Shown: positions 1 to 11,560 of the stretch, piece by piece
How positions within the stretch are numbered: the first letter of the stretch is position 1
How the letters are laid out: the number at the start of each line of letters is the position of its first letter
NCBI GenBank assembly: GCA_029962745.1
Contig: CM057171.1
Coordinates: 1,552,640 to 1,616,639 of the forward strand
Source: Echinometra lucunter
Taxonomy: Eukaryota; Echinodermata; Echinoidea; Camarodonta; Echinometridae
Reading direction: 5' to 3'
Length of the DNA: 64,000 nucleotides
The notes under the pieces: model-generated
What the model was told of the DNA's origin: nothing
What the model saw: the letters and a program-made list of their open reading frames with translations, nothing else
Database searches by the model: none
Position numbers and translations under genes: made by a program

Positions 1-429
1 GTTAACGTCTGCTAACGTTTACACTGAAATATTTTAACAAGAAAATGGAAATATAGCATATTATTTTGAAAGATTATACTTACCAGGTAGTAGTGTACGA
101 GTATAAACTGATAGAGATAAGCTTGTGGAATAAAAGCTGGTGACGAATATCAAACGATATCTTGTTGAGGTTGGCAGACAACTCCGCACAGAACATGAGA
201 ATTCTACGTATACGGTATACTACAGGATATACATTACAACACATGATGCATTATTGTGCAGTAATTGCGCTAGGCCGGTCTGGCGCCAAAGATCTTACAT
301 AATACACAAGAATACACCAACGGGACACTACCACACACACACACAATGGTACCACGTGCATAGATAGCCCGCTAACCTCTCATGACGTGTATTATCTCAG
401 TAGTGATTAACGGAAGAAGTTCACACCCC

Positions 430-685
430 TGGCTCAACCCTAATCCTAATCCTAATCCTAATCCTAACCCTAATTCTGACCTTAATCCTAACACACACAC
501 ACACACACACACATAGAATGGTACCACGTGCATACTGTATGCCCTAGCTCGCTATTAACCTCTATCTATTATCTCATTACTGCTTAACTGAAGAAGTGCA
601 CACCCCTCCAACCCTAATTCTAATCCATAGACATATAATCCTAACCCTAACCCTAATCCTAATCCTAACCCTAATACTAATCCTA
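430..685. repeat. Telomere-like CCTAAT/CCCTAA runs with CA repeats
   Basis: Two runs (about 437-490 and 605-682) of TAATCC/TAACCC-type hexamers, separated by a (CA)n stretch. They are imperfect and internal, so they are interstitial rather than a chromosome end. Confidence 0.75.
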
Positions 686-944
686 CACTATGAACATGAC
701 GGACAAAGAAAGTGGACAGAATAAACAACCTCTCATTCTGCCCTAGGGTTCGGTAGTCAAAAGAACATCCTTTCACTGATATTATGTTTAATCAGTAGTT
801 CCAGGTATGCATGTTACCTGCTCCACATATTTTAGATGATAGCAGTGAAGGGATGTTCTTTTGACTACCAGAACCATTGTGTCAAAGGGTAGAATGAGGG
901 GTTGTTTATTTTGTCCGCTTTCTTTGTCCGCCATGTTCATAGTG
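686..944. mobile_element. Foldback MITE, copy 1 (CACTATG...CATAGTG)
   Basis: Near-perfect inverted repeats of roughly 100 bp (CACTATGAACATGACGGACA at the left, its complement at the right) around a short centre. The same element recurs at 42422-42690. Confidence 0.85.
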
Positions 945-1800
945 CTAACCAATGGCGTAGACAGGTTCTCACACCTGGGGGGGGGGATGATTTGCCGTTC
1001 ACGAGAAATCGAGGATAATTTCGTATATACAGATACACACATCCGCAACCCCCCCCCCCCCCACAACTCACACACACACCCACACACGCATGCACACATA
1101 CACACTCACACCCGAATGCACAGACATAAATAGACAGGGCGGCGGAGCGTCTTTCAAAGTGGGGGGGGGCACTAGCGAAAAAGGGCACTTTGGGGGGGGG
1201 GGGAAAGGGGGCCCTTACAAAAGCTGAACACGAGAAGGAAAATACATCCTTACATTCTATTTAACACATTTTTAAAGTGCATTTTGACATACTTTTCCAA
1301 GTCAGATAATAACTACTTTGCACTATTATTGTATACTGCTCTGTCTTACTCAATTGTGAGCGAGCGAGCAAAAAATGATAGGTATTTTTGCTGAAGGGCA
1401 TGGTATTTGCAGTATATTTCGAGTGGCCTTTAATGATAAAGGCTCCCGGAAATTCATATTATTCGTGTTCCATTATCATTGTAAATTTCTTCCATTTACT
1501 CTGTATATAGTTTTTCTTAAAGTGACCAAGCTATAATGTTTAAATGCATTGGTGAGGTCTCTTAGCTACCGATTATTTTTTATCAAAGAAAATATTCAAA
1601 CTGAATGGGGGTTTGAGCACAATACCATCAGGAACTTAGAACATATAAGACTTTATGGTTACAACACACTTGAACTGCCTTGAGTGAGATATCACTAGTA
1701 CGAGCGAGCGTAGCGAGCGAGCTTTAGAAAGAAAAAGTAGAAAAATACCCCCAATAAAGGGGCACCGTTCCTTCTAATTACAGTTGTGGGAAGCACTTGC
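945..1800. repeat. Poly-G/C tracts, CA repeats and GAGCGAGCGA motifs
   Basis: Homopolymeric G and C runs near 977-986, 1050-1063 and 1160-1205, a (CA)n stretch near 1066-1120, and the short motif GCGAGCGTAGCGAGCGAGC near 1704-1721 that recurs near 3421 and (reversed) 11800. No gene is seen. Confidence 0.6.
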
Positions 1801-2265
1801 CCGAATGGAAAAGGGACACTATCAGAAAACCAAAAATGGCTCTAATTGCCCTTATCTTGAACAGATGCAGATATTGGACATACTAGAAAGGAAAATGGGC
1901 ACTTATCAGAAGTGAATGAGGGCATGTATCAGATTTCAAATGGGGCACTTATCAGGGGTGAAAAGGGGCAATCTGCAGAAGAGAAATTGCACTGTGAAAA
2001 ACGAAAAGAAGTAGTGAAAGAGGATAATAATCACATTCATTTGAAGTGCAAGAGGCGCACTTCTCAGAAGGGAACAGAGCGCTATTAAAAGGGAAAGGCA
2101 TAAAAGAGCGCATTTCTGTAGATTTTAAGAAGGGTAACTTATCTGAAGCGAAGAAAGGGAAAGGGCACTTGATCAACAAAGAAAATAGGCCCTTCTAAGA
2201 TAAAAGAAGGGCACTGAACAGGTTTGAAAGGCAGCATTTTTGTTGGGTAAAAAAGGGGCACTTTA
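1800..2265. repeat. Degenerate GGGGCACTTATCAGA array, copy 1
   Basis: Loosely spaced (about 30-40 bp) variants of AAAAGGGGCACTTATCAGA. Related arrays lie at 8430-9080 and, in reverse orientation, 10725-11560. No reading frame persists. Confidence 0.65.
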
Positions 2266-2533
2266 TGGATGCTTCGCTTCTCCCGGGAGCGCCGCCTCTG
2301 TAAATTGAAGATCTACGCACCGTGACAAACGTATATAGAATATGGACTGTCACACATATTATTGCATATTTACATCATGCTATTTACCTTTTTTGTTAAA
2401 ATTTGTTATTACACCACTTCTGAAAAACTGAAACGGCGCCGAAATTACCCCAAAGTAATATAAATAACTACATAAAATCAGAATAATGATCGATATAGTT
2501 ATGATAGCAATCGCCATTTCAGTCACATTAACG

Positions 2534-2612
2534 ATGATGATGATGATAACTATTATTGTTATAATTATGATAATAAATACTACTACTACTACTACTACTA
2601 ATAATAATAATG

Positions 2613-2661
<49 letters not shown>

Positions 2662-2760
2662 TAATAATAATAATATTAATAATAATAATAATAATAATGA
2701 TATTTAGTAATGTATTATTATTATTGTTTATTGTTGTTGTTGTTATTGTTGTTGTTATAA
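2534..2760. repeat. Trinucleotide microsatellite (GAT, ACT, AAT, GTT)
   Basis: Runs of GAT, then ACT, then about 100 bp of AAT with GAT interruptions, ending in ATT/GTT units. The Asn- and Ile-rich frames here are microsatellite artefacts. Confidence 0.95.
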
Positions 2761-2791
2761 TGATAGTGTAAGAAAACATCCTTCCCTAAAA

Positions 2792-3075
2792 CCGGGGGGG
2801 GGGGGGATGATTGTATATGTCATCCCCCCACCTTGTGAGGTGGAGGGATGCATACCTCTCATCCCCCCCCCCCCCCCCCGCTGTCTACGCCCCTGGTGCT
2901 AACCCTAAATCTCAACTCTAACGTTGAATTTGATGAAGACGAGGGGTGTTAACTTCTTCATTATTCCCCTTTACAGATCTATACTGGTAACGTAAAAGGT
3001 AATTGCAACACCCCCCCCCCCACTCCCCTCCCCCTCCCCACCCCCCCCCCTTGGGGGGGGGGGGGGGTGAGGAGG
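2792..3075. repeat. Poly-G / poly-C clusters
   Basis: Alternating G and C homopolymers around 2793-2806, 2864-2879, 3009-3050 and 3053-3067. The C-rich and G-rich blocks near 3010-3067 can form a hairpin. Confidence 0.8.
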
Positions 3076-3084
3076 CCGGAGGGG

Positions 3085-3300
3085 AATTACGTAAAGAGAA
3101 GTAGAGAGGCAGCGTAGCCTTCTCCATAGAGCGATTGTCTCGCAGTGGGGAGATTTGGGGTTCGAAACTCTTGCATTAAGCGCCATGTTTCTGTTTGTTT
3201 TTTCTTCCAAAGTAGCTTTATTTTTTCAGTTGTAGATGACTTTTCGCATACTCCAAACTTGCTAATAAGAAATTCCTATGCTTGCAGCAACCAGGGTGTA
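3085..3300 (+). mobile_element. tRNA-like SINE, single copy of the 6.9-8.1 kb family
   Basis: Contains GAGGCAGCGTAGCC, an ATAGAGCGATTG segment and a B-box-like GGGGTTCGAAACTC, followed by a T-rich tail. It shares this order with the four units at 6.9-8.1 kb. Confidence 0.65.
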
Positions 3301-3394
3301 TGAGGCATGGGCATTTGCGGCAATTTCATGTCACGAGTAGGGGGGATGGAAACCTGGAAGGCCTCCGCCCAAAATATGTTTCGAAAAGTGAGAG

Positions 3395-3815
3395 GGGGGG
3401 GGGGGGGGTAATTGTTTTATGCGAGCGAGCGAAGCGAGCAAGCTAAAAATTCACAGAAAATGATGAAAAGAAGCCTGATTTTGCCATCAAAATGCATTCT
3501 AGGCCTATAAAATGTTTAAACGGTTGGCCTAAAATTGGTCAGCTGACTCCAAATTGAAAAATGATATATTAAGATTTGAAAATCGAGGGACAATCCCCCC
3601 CCCGGCCCAGAAAAAAATCTAGGGGGGGGGGGCATGTCCCCCCATCCCCCGGGGATTGCCGCCAATATGGGCATGGGCATCAGGCGGGGGGGGGGGGGCC
3701 ATTGGGGCAGGTGGACACATTCCCAAACAATTTTTCAATGGAGGGGGACACAATAGTGCATGTCCTCCTCCCCCCCCCCCCCCCAAAAAAAAAAAAAAAA
3801 AAAAAAAAAAGAAAT
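3395..3815. repeat. Poly-G/C and A-rich low-complexity stretch
   Basis: Several G or C homopolymers (3396-3408, 3596-3603, 3622-3632, 3685-3698, 3770-3784) and a 26-A run at 3785-3810. Confidence 0.85.
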
Positions 3816-3982
3816 TGGAAGTCTAGCTTGTATTTCATATAATAGGCTATATGAGGGACAACTTCTAATAAAGCACAAATTAAAGATACTCTCTAAATTA
3901 TGATTTTATAAGCGAAAAGTGGCAATATAAAATCATTAACTATTTTTCGCACGGATCTCGGTAAGGTAATGTTTGTGCCCGA

Positions 3983-4170
3983 TGTTGTCACTCTATATTC
4001 AAAGATGTAACCATGATCGTTCGGCAACCCAGAATTTGACCCCTATTTCGCGGTGTTTCATGTACATTTTCAGCCATTTTTTACCCCTATTTGGCACAAA
4101 TGATTGGCCTTTAAAAACATCCCTAATTTTAGTATTCCAGGTACACTTTTACTAAACCACCCCTTTCAAA
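3983..4170 (-). mobile_element. Fragment of the GTTGTCACTC inverted-repeat element
   Basis: Matches, in reverse orientation, the right end of the element at 52631-53031 (GTTGTCACTCTATATT, then CATGATCGTTCGGC and ACCCCTATTTGGCACAAA). The other end is missing. Confidence 0.7.
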
Positions 4171-4377
4171 TTCAATTCATCAATTCATGAATTCATTCAA
4201 ATTCATTTCTTGAGGGTAAGGAAATGGTAAGCCCAGGATGACTAGGCCTAGCAAAAATAGATGAATGATTCTACATGTACACAAAGCATGCGGAAGCTGA
4301 AAGGTATCCGAATAGAGTCCTCGCTATAACTTCGCTTGCTCACTAAGTTTTGAAAGTAGAATTTTTTATAATATAGG

Positions 4378-4960
4378 CACTGGCGTACTGGAGGGGGAGG
4401 GGGGCTTGGGGGCGTCAGCCCCCCCCCCCCCCCGCAATAAATTTCAACCATGGTTTATTTTCAATTTTATATTAGTGATATCGCTCGAATTTCATTACTT
4501 CTCCCTAGACTCCCTCCCTTTCTGTTGTTAAGTAACACATTCACAATTTCCCAAATAGCATGCATAGCAAGGCAGAAAACACGCAAAAAATCAATAATGA
4601 TGTGTTTTATGATATAACACTTGGTTTTATCTGTTTATCTGACAATGGATTCATATTGAAAATGAATATTCTTAGATTTACCAAAATTAGACACAGGCTG
4701 TAAGTTTGTAGTGCCAAATAGTGTTCTTTTACAAAGTTGCAAACCATCAATACTGCAAAAGCTCCTTTACCATGGGAGTACACTTGCTTAGCCAAGGGGG
4801 GGGGGGCGATGGGGGCAGTCACCCCCTCCAAAATGCCAACAAAAAGAAATATCGTGGGGGGGGGGGGAACCCCGGCTCGGTCGCTACACTCCCTCAGGGT
4901 TGGTCGATTTGCTCCTCGCAAAGATTGAGACCCCCCCCCCCAATATTTTGGCGCTGAAAC
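4378..4960. mobile_element. Dispersed element with CACTGGCGTA end, copy 1
   Basis: Begins CACTGGCGTACTGGAGG and ends CAATATTTTGGCGCTG. It shares most of its length with 9089-9825, including ATAAATTTCAACCATGG and GCTCGGTCGCTACACTCC. Poly-G/C tracts vary between copies. No transposase frame. Confidence 0.7.
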
Positions 4961-5042
4961 GAAATCTAGACTATGAAACCAGCACGTTTGATGCAATTAA
5001 TTGAAAAAAACATTAGCCTATATAATGCCATGCCCCGCCCCT

Positions 5043-5400
5043 AGGTGGCGGCAGTCAGCTAGGTGGCGGCAGTCAGCTAGGTGGCGGCAGTCAGCTAGGT
5101 GGCGGCAGTCAGCTAGGTGGCGGCAGTCAGCTAGGTGGCGGCAGTCAGCTAGGTGGCGGCAGTCAGCTAGGTGGCGGCAGTCAGCTAGGTGGCGGCAGTC
5201 AGCTAGGTGGCGGCAGTCAGCTAGGTGGCGGCAGTCAGCTAGGTGGCGGCAGTCAGCTAGGTGGCGGCAGTCAGCTAGGTGGCGGCAGTCAGCTAGGTGG
5301 CGGCAGTCAGCTAGGTGGCGGCAGTCAGCTAGGTGGCGGCAGTCAGCTAGGTGGCGGCAGTCAGCTAGGTGGCGGCAGTCAGCTAGGTGGCGGCAGTCAG
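5043..5400. repeat. 18-bp minisatellite, about 20 near-perfect copies
   Basis: Unit AGGTGGCGGCAGTCAGCT repeated without visible change. Because the unit is a multiple of three, open frames run through both strands, but there is no sign that these are real proteins. The uniformity points to recent expansion. Confidence 0.98.
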
Positions 5401-6940
5401 CGTAGGCTGGCGCAGGATGCGTTGCGCACCTCACTCTGCCCAATTTTTATCCATTTTCATTTCCCTCTGTAGTATTTTTTCTCCTGCTTCTTTCCCTATT
5501 TTTTCACTACAGCCCCAGCTATAGAGATTTGTTCTGGTATTTCCTCGAAATCCACTCACTATTGCATGGTCCTGAATGAATCTCCTGTACTATAGAGCCT
5601 ATAGACGTCTAGGACAAAAGTATCAATACGGAGCCCCACTAACGATCCATTGTTAACCCGAGGTGATTAGAAATGCCTACCCTTTCTTAAAGCTACAATC
5701 AACTTTTTGAAGACTCCATGAAATGTGACTACATGAGTAGGATTGTATTACCAAATGGTTGGCAGAAATGGTTGGCAGAAATGGTATTTGCTTACGAATT
5801 AATGCAAGCTAAATTATACCAACGTTCATCGGACGAATTGATGGATGGTAAAATGAAAAATTCACTTGAGTAATTCATTGAGAATTTTTTTCTTTTGTTT
5901 AAGGTCCTCATCAAAGGGACTGAGTGTCAATCACCTTCAATACATTATCAAAAATCATGAATAAGTTGATTCATATACACAATCTCATATTTTATTCTTG
6001 CCTTTTTGTATTCAACTGCAAGTCGAATTCGAAGAAAATTAAAACTCAAAAGTCCAAATGTTAATTGTACGACGCTGTGTGAGCTGTGTAATCTTTATCG
6101 CACTTTCTCCACCGGTTCGTTTTATTCCAAATCATTCTCCCCTGCTGTTTTTAATGTGATGCCCGATACCACATTTCCTTTTCATGTGTTATAAATGCTT
6201 ATGACATGCAGTGAAAATCACTTACATGCATAGTATATTGGACTTTCGTTTAATTTGGGGAAAGAAGGATCGTCCCCTTAAAATGCAAGTATTATTGCTT
6301 TGTCAAGAATGTCTGGTTACTCAGAGCCTCCACCCATCTGTTTCATAAGGAATTTGGCAATTACAAAGAGTGCACTGTCATCAGGCTCTGGTTCACTTCA
6401 ATCGAACTTCAGCTTTTTGTGCTTTGAAAATACTGTACGAGTAAAAGGAAATAAAAGCACTACTCCGCTCGAACTTGACTGATCAAAGCCCTTTCACTAA
6501 GGCAACCACATGGCGTTACTGAGAGCTTAAAATAACATTGGAAACCTATTCAGTCATGAATGTGGAAGACGAGCTCTGGAGCGAAGAGGTACATTGACTT
6601 TTCAGTACAATAAGATGTCTTCAGATATGAAAGACAAGTTTGAATGCCTTAAAGCTTCACTTTGAAAAGACACCTTCAAAAGCCGATTTATCTTTGGTAT
6701 GTCACTGAGGCACTGATGTACGCTAATACAAAAAACAACAACAAAGAAAAAAAACACACATGCATGTGACCTTAGGTACATGCTACGTTGGGATTGTACA
6801 GAAAACAAAATTCATTTTTTCCCTTAAAGAGACATTTAATATGACAGAGATACAAGTGTATGCTCGTCGGTGTAAAACAATCTTTTAGATCGTGAATGGC
6901 GCAAAATGTCATCACAAATCGGAAGTCATCACTTCACAAA
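5401..6940. other. No gene or recognisable element
   Basis: AT-rich unique-looking sequence with only short unsupported frames on either strand. Confidence 0.5.
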
Positions 6941-6944
6941 TGGG

Positions 6945-8110
6945 AAAGAATAAAGGGTGCCAAAATAACCTGGGGGCTGGTAGAGAGTCAGCGTAGCCCA
7001 CTGCATCTCGAGCGATTAACTCGTAATGTGGAGATTTCGCTTCGTGGGTTCGAAACCCATAAAGCATTCTTTTTTTTTTTTCAGTTCGGTTTTTTTTTCT
7101 GTTTTGTTTCTTTATGTTTCATTAATTTTTTTTTCATTAACGGATGTTTTCTTATGCCCCAACTTAAAGTTTAAAAAAAATCTCTATGGAGCAAACAGCG
7201 TGAAGTTATTATTTTGGCTTCTTGCGGCAGTCATTGCAAACCTGCTAACAGGAAAAGATAAAGGGTGAAGATGAACTGAAAGATTGCGGTGAGGCAACGT
7301 GTACCCCTCTGTACAGAGCGATTGGCTCGCATCTCCTCGACAAGGATATTTAGGGTTCGATGCCCACGAAGCACCTGTTTTGTTTGGGTTTCCATTTTGT
7401 TTCTTCTTCTTCTTTTTTCTTTTAGTAACTGATTTCATTTTTGCATGCTCCGAACTTTTTAATAAAAATCCCGACGTAGTAAACTGTATGTGTGAGGTTA
7501 TTATTGGTTTTTTGGCCGCAGTCATTTTCAAACAGGAAAGGATAAACTGGAGGGTGGTAGTGAGGCAGCGTATAGCTCTCTGCATAGAGTGATTGACTCG
7601 CATCTCCTAGCTTGATGGAGAGATTTTAGGTTCAAAACCCAGGAAGCACCATTTTTTGTTTGGGTTTTCCCTTTTGTTTCATTTATTTGTTTTTCAGTAA
7701 TTGATTTCTTTCCAGCATGCTCCAAAACTTGCTAATAATTAAATCTCTATGCCGCAGACAGTCTGTGTGAGGTTATTATTTTGGCCTTGTGGCAGCAGTC
7801 ATTGCAAGGATTGCAAACATTGAAAGGATAAAACGCAAAGATGAACTGGAGGATGGTAGTGAAGCAGCGTACAGCCCTCCTTAACGGGGAGATTTTAGGT
7901 TCGAAACTTATTAAGCTTGAATTTTATTTTTTTGTTTCTTTCTTAGGCTTTGTATTTGTTTCTTTCTTTGTTTCTTTTTTTTTTTTTTTACAATGACGGA
8001 TTACTTTTTCGCATGCTCCAAACTTGCTAATAAAAGATCACTATGCAGCAAACAGTATGTGTGAGGTTATTATTGTGGCCTTTTGGGGCAGTTATTACAA
8101 ACAAGAAAAG
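6945..8110 (+). mobile_element. tRNA-like SINE repeated four times in tandem
   Basis: Four units of about 290 bp start near 6945, 7250, 7550 and 7840. Each has GGTAGTGAGGCAGCGTA or a variant, a GAGCGATTNRCTCGCA segment and a B-box-like GGTTCGAAACCC (variants GGTTCGATGCCC, GGTTCAAAACCC), then a T/TTTC-rich tract and a CATGCTCCAAACTTGCTAATAA tail. Confidence 0.75.
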
Positions 8111-8429
8111 ATAGAGAGTACAATCTCAACATGAAAAGGAAAATAGATAAGAATTTATGATTATCGTTACAGCACTGTTTATATGTCAGCGTGAGTTGTA
8201 ATAAGTAAGTGCGAGCGAACTTGGGGGGGGGGGGGAATGAAAATATTTTCATAGCTGCAATTTAGGGGCGATGTTCGTTCTTAGGAAAGTTTTGTTCTTT
8301 GCATCCCCAGCTCTTGCCTTCTCCTGCTCCATGCACGGTTTCACCCTGCAGTCGTATCAAGAACAAGGTATTCTGTTATTAGGCCTATATGAAACGAAAC
8401 TTCTCTGATTCTTCGGAGCTATACACATT

Positions 8430-9080
8430 ACCAAATGAGAAAAGGAATAGTTAAAAGAGGGGAAATGGCATAATAAGGACGAAAGAGGAACATGCATTAG
8501 ATTTTAAGGAGCACTTATCGAAAAGGTAATTGCAATACTCAAAAGCGAAAAGGGGCACTTACAATAAACTTGGACTCTCATAAGACATAAAAGGGGCACT
8601 TGTCAGGTTTAATGGGGGTGAAATGGCACTTACTAGAAAGCTAAGTGTGTACCAAATTTCAAAAAGAGAGTAATGCCAGAATGGAAAAGGTATAAATGTG
8701 CTAACTTATCAGCGAACAAAAGGACACTATTGGGCACTTTTGGCGAATTTACAGGAGGAATGGGACACAATTTACTAGCCAGGAAAAGGAGCAATTCATC
8801 AGAAGTAAATTGGGGCATGTATTCGATTTCGAATGGGGAACCTGCCCAAATGGAAAGAGGGAATTTATCAGAGATGTAAAGGAGAATGCACTTTTAGAAC
8901 AAAAAAAATGATCAGTCAAATCGGGCCTTATACCTTTCAATAGGGAGATTCATTAGAAGTAACAAGGACTCACTTGTCAGAAGGGAAAAGAGCGCTATGG
9001 GGAAATAAGAATTAATGTAAGGATCACTAATCTGGTGTAAAAGAGGAGCATTTAAGGGATTTATTTAAGAAAGCTGAATT
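8430..9080. repeat. Degenerate GGGGCACTTATCAGA array, copy 2
   Basis: Same loose unit as 1800-2265, including GAAAAGGGGCACTTACAATA and AAATTGGGGCATGTATTCGA. Units are too diverged for an exact period. Confidence 0.65.
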
Positions 9081-9088
9081 ACCTGACG

Positions 9089-9825
9089 GGCACTGGCGTA
9101 CTGGAGGGGGTGGGGGCTTCCCCACCCTAAATAAATTTGAACCATGGTTTATTTTCAATTTTAAATTAGTGATATCACTTGAACTTCATTACTTCTCCCT
9201 AGACTCCCTCTCTGTTGTTAAGTAACGCATTCACAATTCCCAAATAGCATGCACACCAAGGCAGAAAACACGCATAATATCAACAATAATGTGTTTTATG
9301 ATGTAACTCTTGGTTTTATTTGTTTATCTGACAATGGATTCATACTTTGAAAATGAATATTCTTAGCTAGATTTACCAAAACTAGGCACGGGCTTTAAGT
9401 CTGTAGTGCCAAATAGTGTTCTTTTACAGAGTTGCAAACCATCAATACTGCAAAAGCTCCTTTACCATGGGAGTGCACTTGCGTAGCCAAGGGGGGAGGG
9501 GGCGATGGGGGCGATCACCCCCTCCAAAACGCCAACAAAAAAGAAAGCAAAAAAGTAGAAAGAAAAAAAGCGGGAGCGAGAAAAGAAAAAAGGTAACATA
9601 AGAAGAGCGGGGGCAGACAAGGAACAATTCAAAGAAACGTCGGAGCTTCCGCGCTTCGCGCGGGAGGGGGGGGGGGGGAACTCCCCCCTCCCGCGAAAAA
9701 TCTCCGTATCGTGAGGGGGGGGGGGGGTAACCCCGGCTCGGTCGCTACATTCCCTCAGGGTTGGTAGCTTCGCTCCTCGCAAAGATAGAGCCCCCCAAAT
9801 ATTTTGGCTCATTACGCCACTGAAT
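9089..9825. mobile_element. Dispersed element with CACTGGCGTA / TTACGCCACTG ends, copy 2
   Basis: The left end CACTGGCGTACTGG and the right end GGCTCATTACGCCACTG are inverted repeats of the CAGTGGCGTA type common to hAT-like MITEs. Internally homologous to 4378-4960, with extra A/G-rich and G-rich sequence around 9530-9730. The stub TTGGCTCATTACGCCAGTG at 13109 is another trace. Confidence 0.7.
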
Positions 9826-10720
9826 ATAGGGCTACTAGCACAAAAACCACAGCCCCCTAGCTAACGTGTAATTTAAGTTAAGAATGTAAGATCCCTGTGC
9901 TCTGATGAATGGACATTTTCTGCGCCAATTCCGCGCCAATGATGTGAACAACAATAGTCATAACACAATACTACTACTACTACTTCTAACGATGATAATA
10001 ATTATAATAAATATTATGTTTTGAATTATGCTCTTTTTTTAGATAACTGGTTTGAGGTTTTCATTTCATTTATTTGCATGCTCGATTTCAGCTATGTACT
10101 CGAATATGTCATTCATGTGTTTATTGTAATGTGATTGTAAATGCCCTGTATACTACATGTATGTTGAAAAACATGCATCCTGGGAATGAATTTTCACCTT
10201 TTATTAGAATTATTGAAATGAAAGGACTGACAAAATAACAATAATTTGAGAGTGGATCCTTGATTTTTAAAGGAAACGATGGGAATTCAATATTATCTGA
10301 AAAATACCGATGTTCGTAGCAAGTTAACCCGGGAGAACCTACTTCGGTATCTCTTTTCTAAACAGGAGTCACCCAGTGAATGGCTTGTAATTAAGGTAAT
10401 AGCATGGATCCTACTAAGACGGGATCCATGGTAATATTATAAGGAAATCAGCTAGGGATGGTGTACTCTCTCCCTCTCCTGACAATGTGGACCTAAAAGT
10501 TTGATCTGCAGTTTGGAACTATACAGCGCGTTCCATAAAAAAACGAAACCCTACTAAAGTCCATGGGCGTCAATCGAGTGGGAGACACAATAGTGTATGT
10601 TCCCCAAAATTTTGGAAAAAGACACCTGAAGAGGCTAATAGGGTATGTTCCCCCAAGGGGGGAGGGGGCAGGGGGTACAGTGCCCCCCATTTCCAAGTAA
10701 ACAAAACATCCCCTTACCTT
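9826..10720. other. No gene; one small hairpin
   Basis: Unique-looking AT-rich DNA. A 9-bp inverted repeat CATGGATCC/GGATCCATG lies at about 10404-10430. G/C runs near 10655-10690. Confidence 0.5.
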
Positions 10721-10724
10721 ACCC

Positions 10725-11560
10725 ATTAAAAATGCCCCTTTTAAAAATGTTCAGTGACCCTCTTTTCTTCTTAAGAGGGTCCAGTTTCTTTCTCAATAAG
10801 TGCCCTTCTTTCATGTTCTAGTAAATGTCCTTTTTCACTTCAGATAAGTCGCCCTTCATAAATCCTACGACTGCCCTCCCCCTTTTACACCGGAATAGAG
10901 ACCCTTTCCCCTTTTTCATAGTGTTCTTTTCCCTACGCATGAGAAGTGTGCTCTTTCCACTTTTAATGAATGAAATGTGGTGAGTTCTTCTTTTGACTGC
11001 CCATTTTCGGTTCTAATAGTGCAATTTCCATTCTGCTGAGGGCCCCCTTTCACCTCTGATAAGTTCTCCTTTTCCATTTGGGCAAGTGCCACATTTAAAG
11101 TCTGATACATGCCCCAATTTAGTTCTAATAAATGTTCCTTTTTCTTTCTCTGTCCCATTTCTCATTCTGTTACGTCCTATAAGTGCCAAAATTGCCCCCT
11201 TTGTTTTCTGATATGTTTCCCTTTTCCATTCTGTCATGTGCCCCTGTTTTTATATGATACAGATCCATTTTAATTTCCTATTTTGGGTGCCGCCTTTCCT
11301 TTTGTAAGTGCCATTTCAAATGTTCCTTGAAGGGAGAAGTACAATTTCCTCTCAAATAAATGCCCCCGAATCGTGTCCCCTTTCACTACTAAAAATGAGC
11401 GTCCAGTTTCATTATAATGAAAGAAATGCCCCTTATCAGTGCCCCTTTTCAGTGTCCCATTTTCAGTGCCCCTTTTCATTGCCCCTTTTTGTTATAGTAT
11501 TGCAATTCTTCCGATAAGTGCCCCTTCGAATCTGATACATGTCCATTTTAATTTATCCCT
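10725..11560. repeat. Degenerate array in reverse orientation (TCTGATAAGTGCCCC)
   Basis: Many variants of TGATAAGTGCCCCTTTTCA, the complement of the arrays at 1800 and 8430, at irregular 30-40 bp spacing. Short minus-strand frames are incidental. Confidence 0.65.

Noticed and set aside
430..685. Chromosome end
   Set aside because: The TAATCC/TAACCC runs are short, mixed and flanked by ordinary repeats on both sides, so they are interstitial.
5001..5443. 134- and 141-residue repetitive proteins on both strands
   Set aside because: Produced by the 18-bp minisatellite, whose unit is a multiple of three without stops. No flanking coding sequence.
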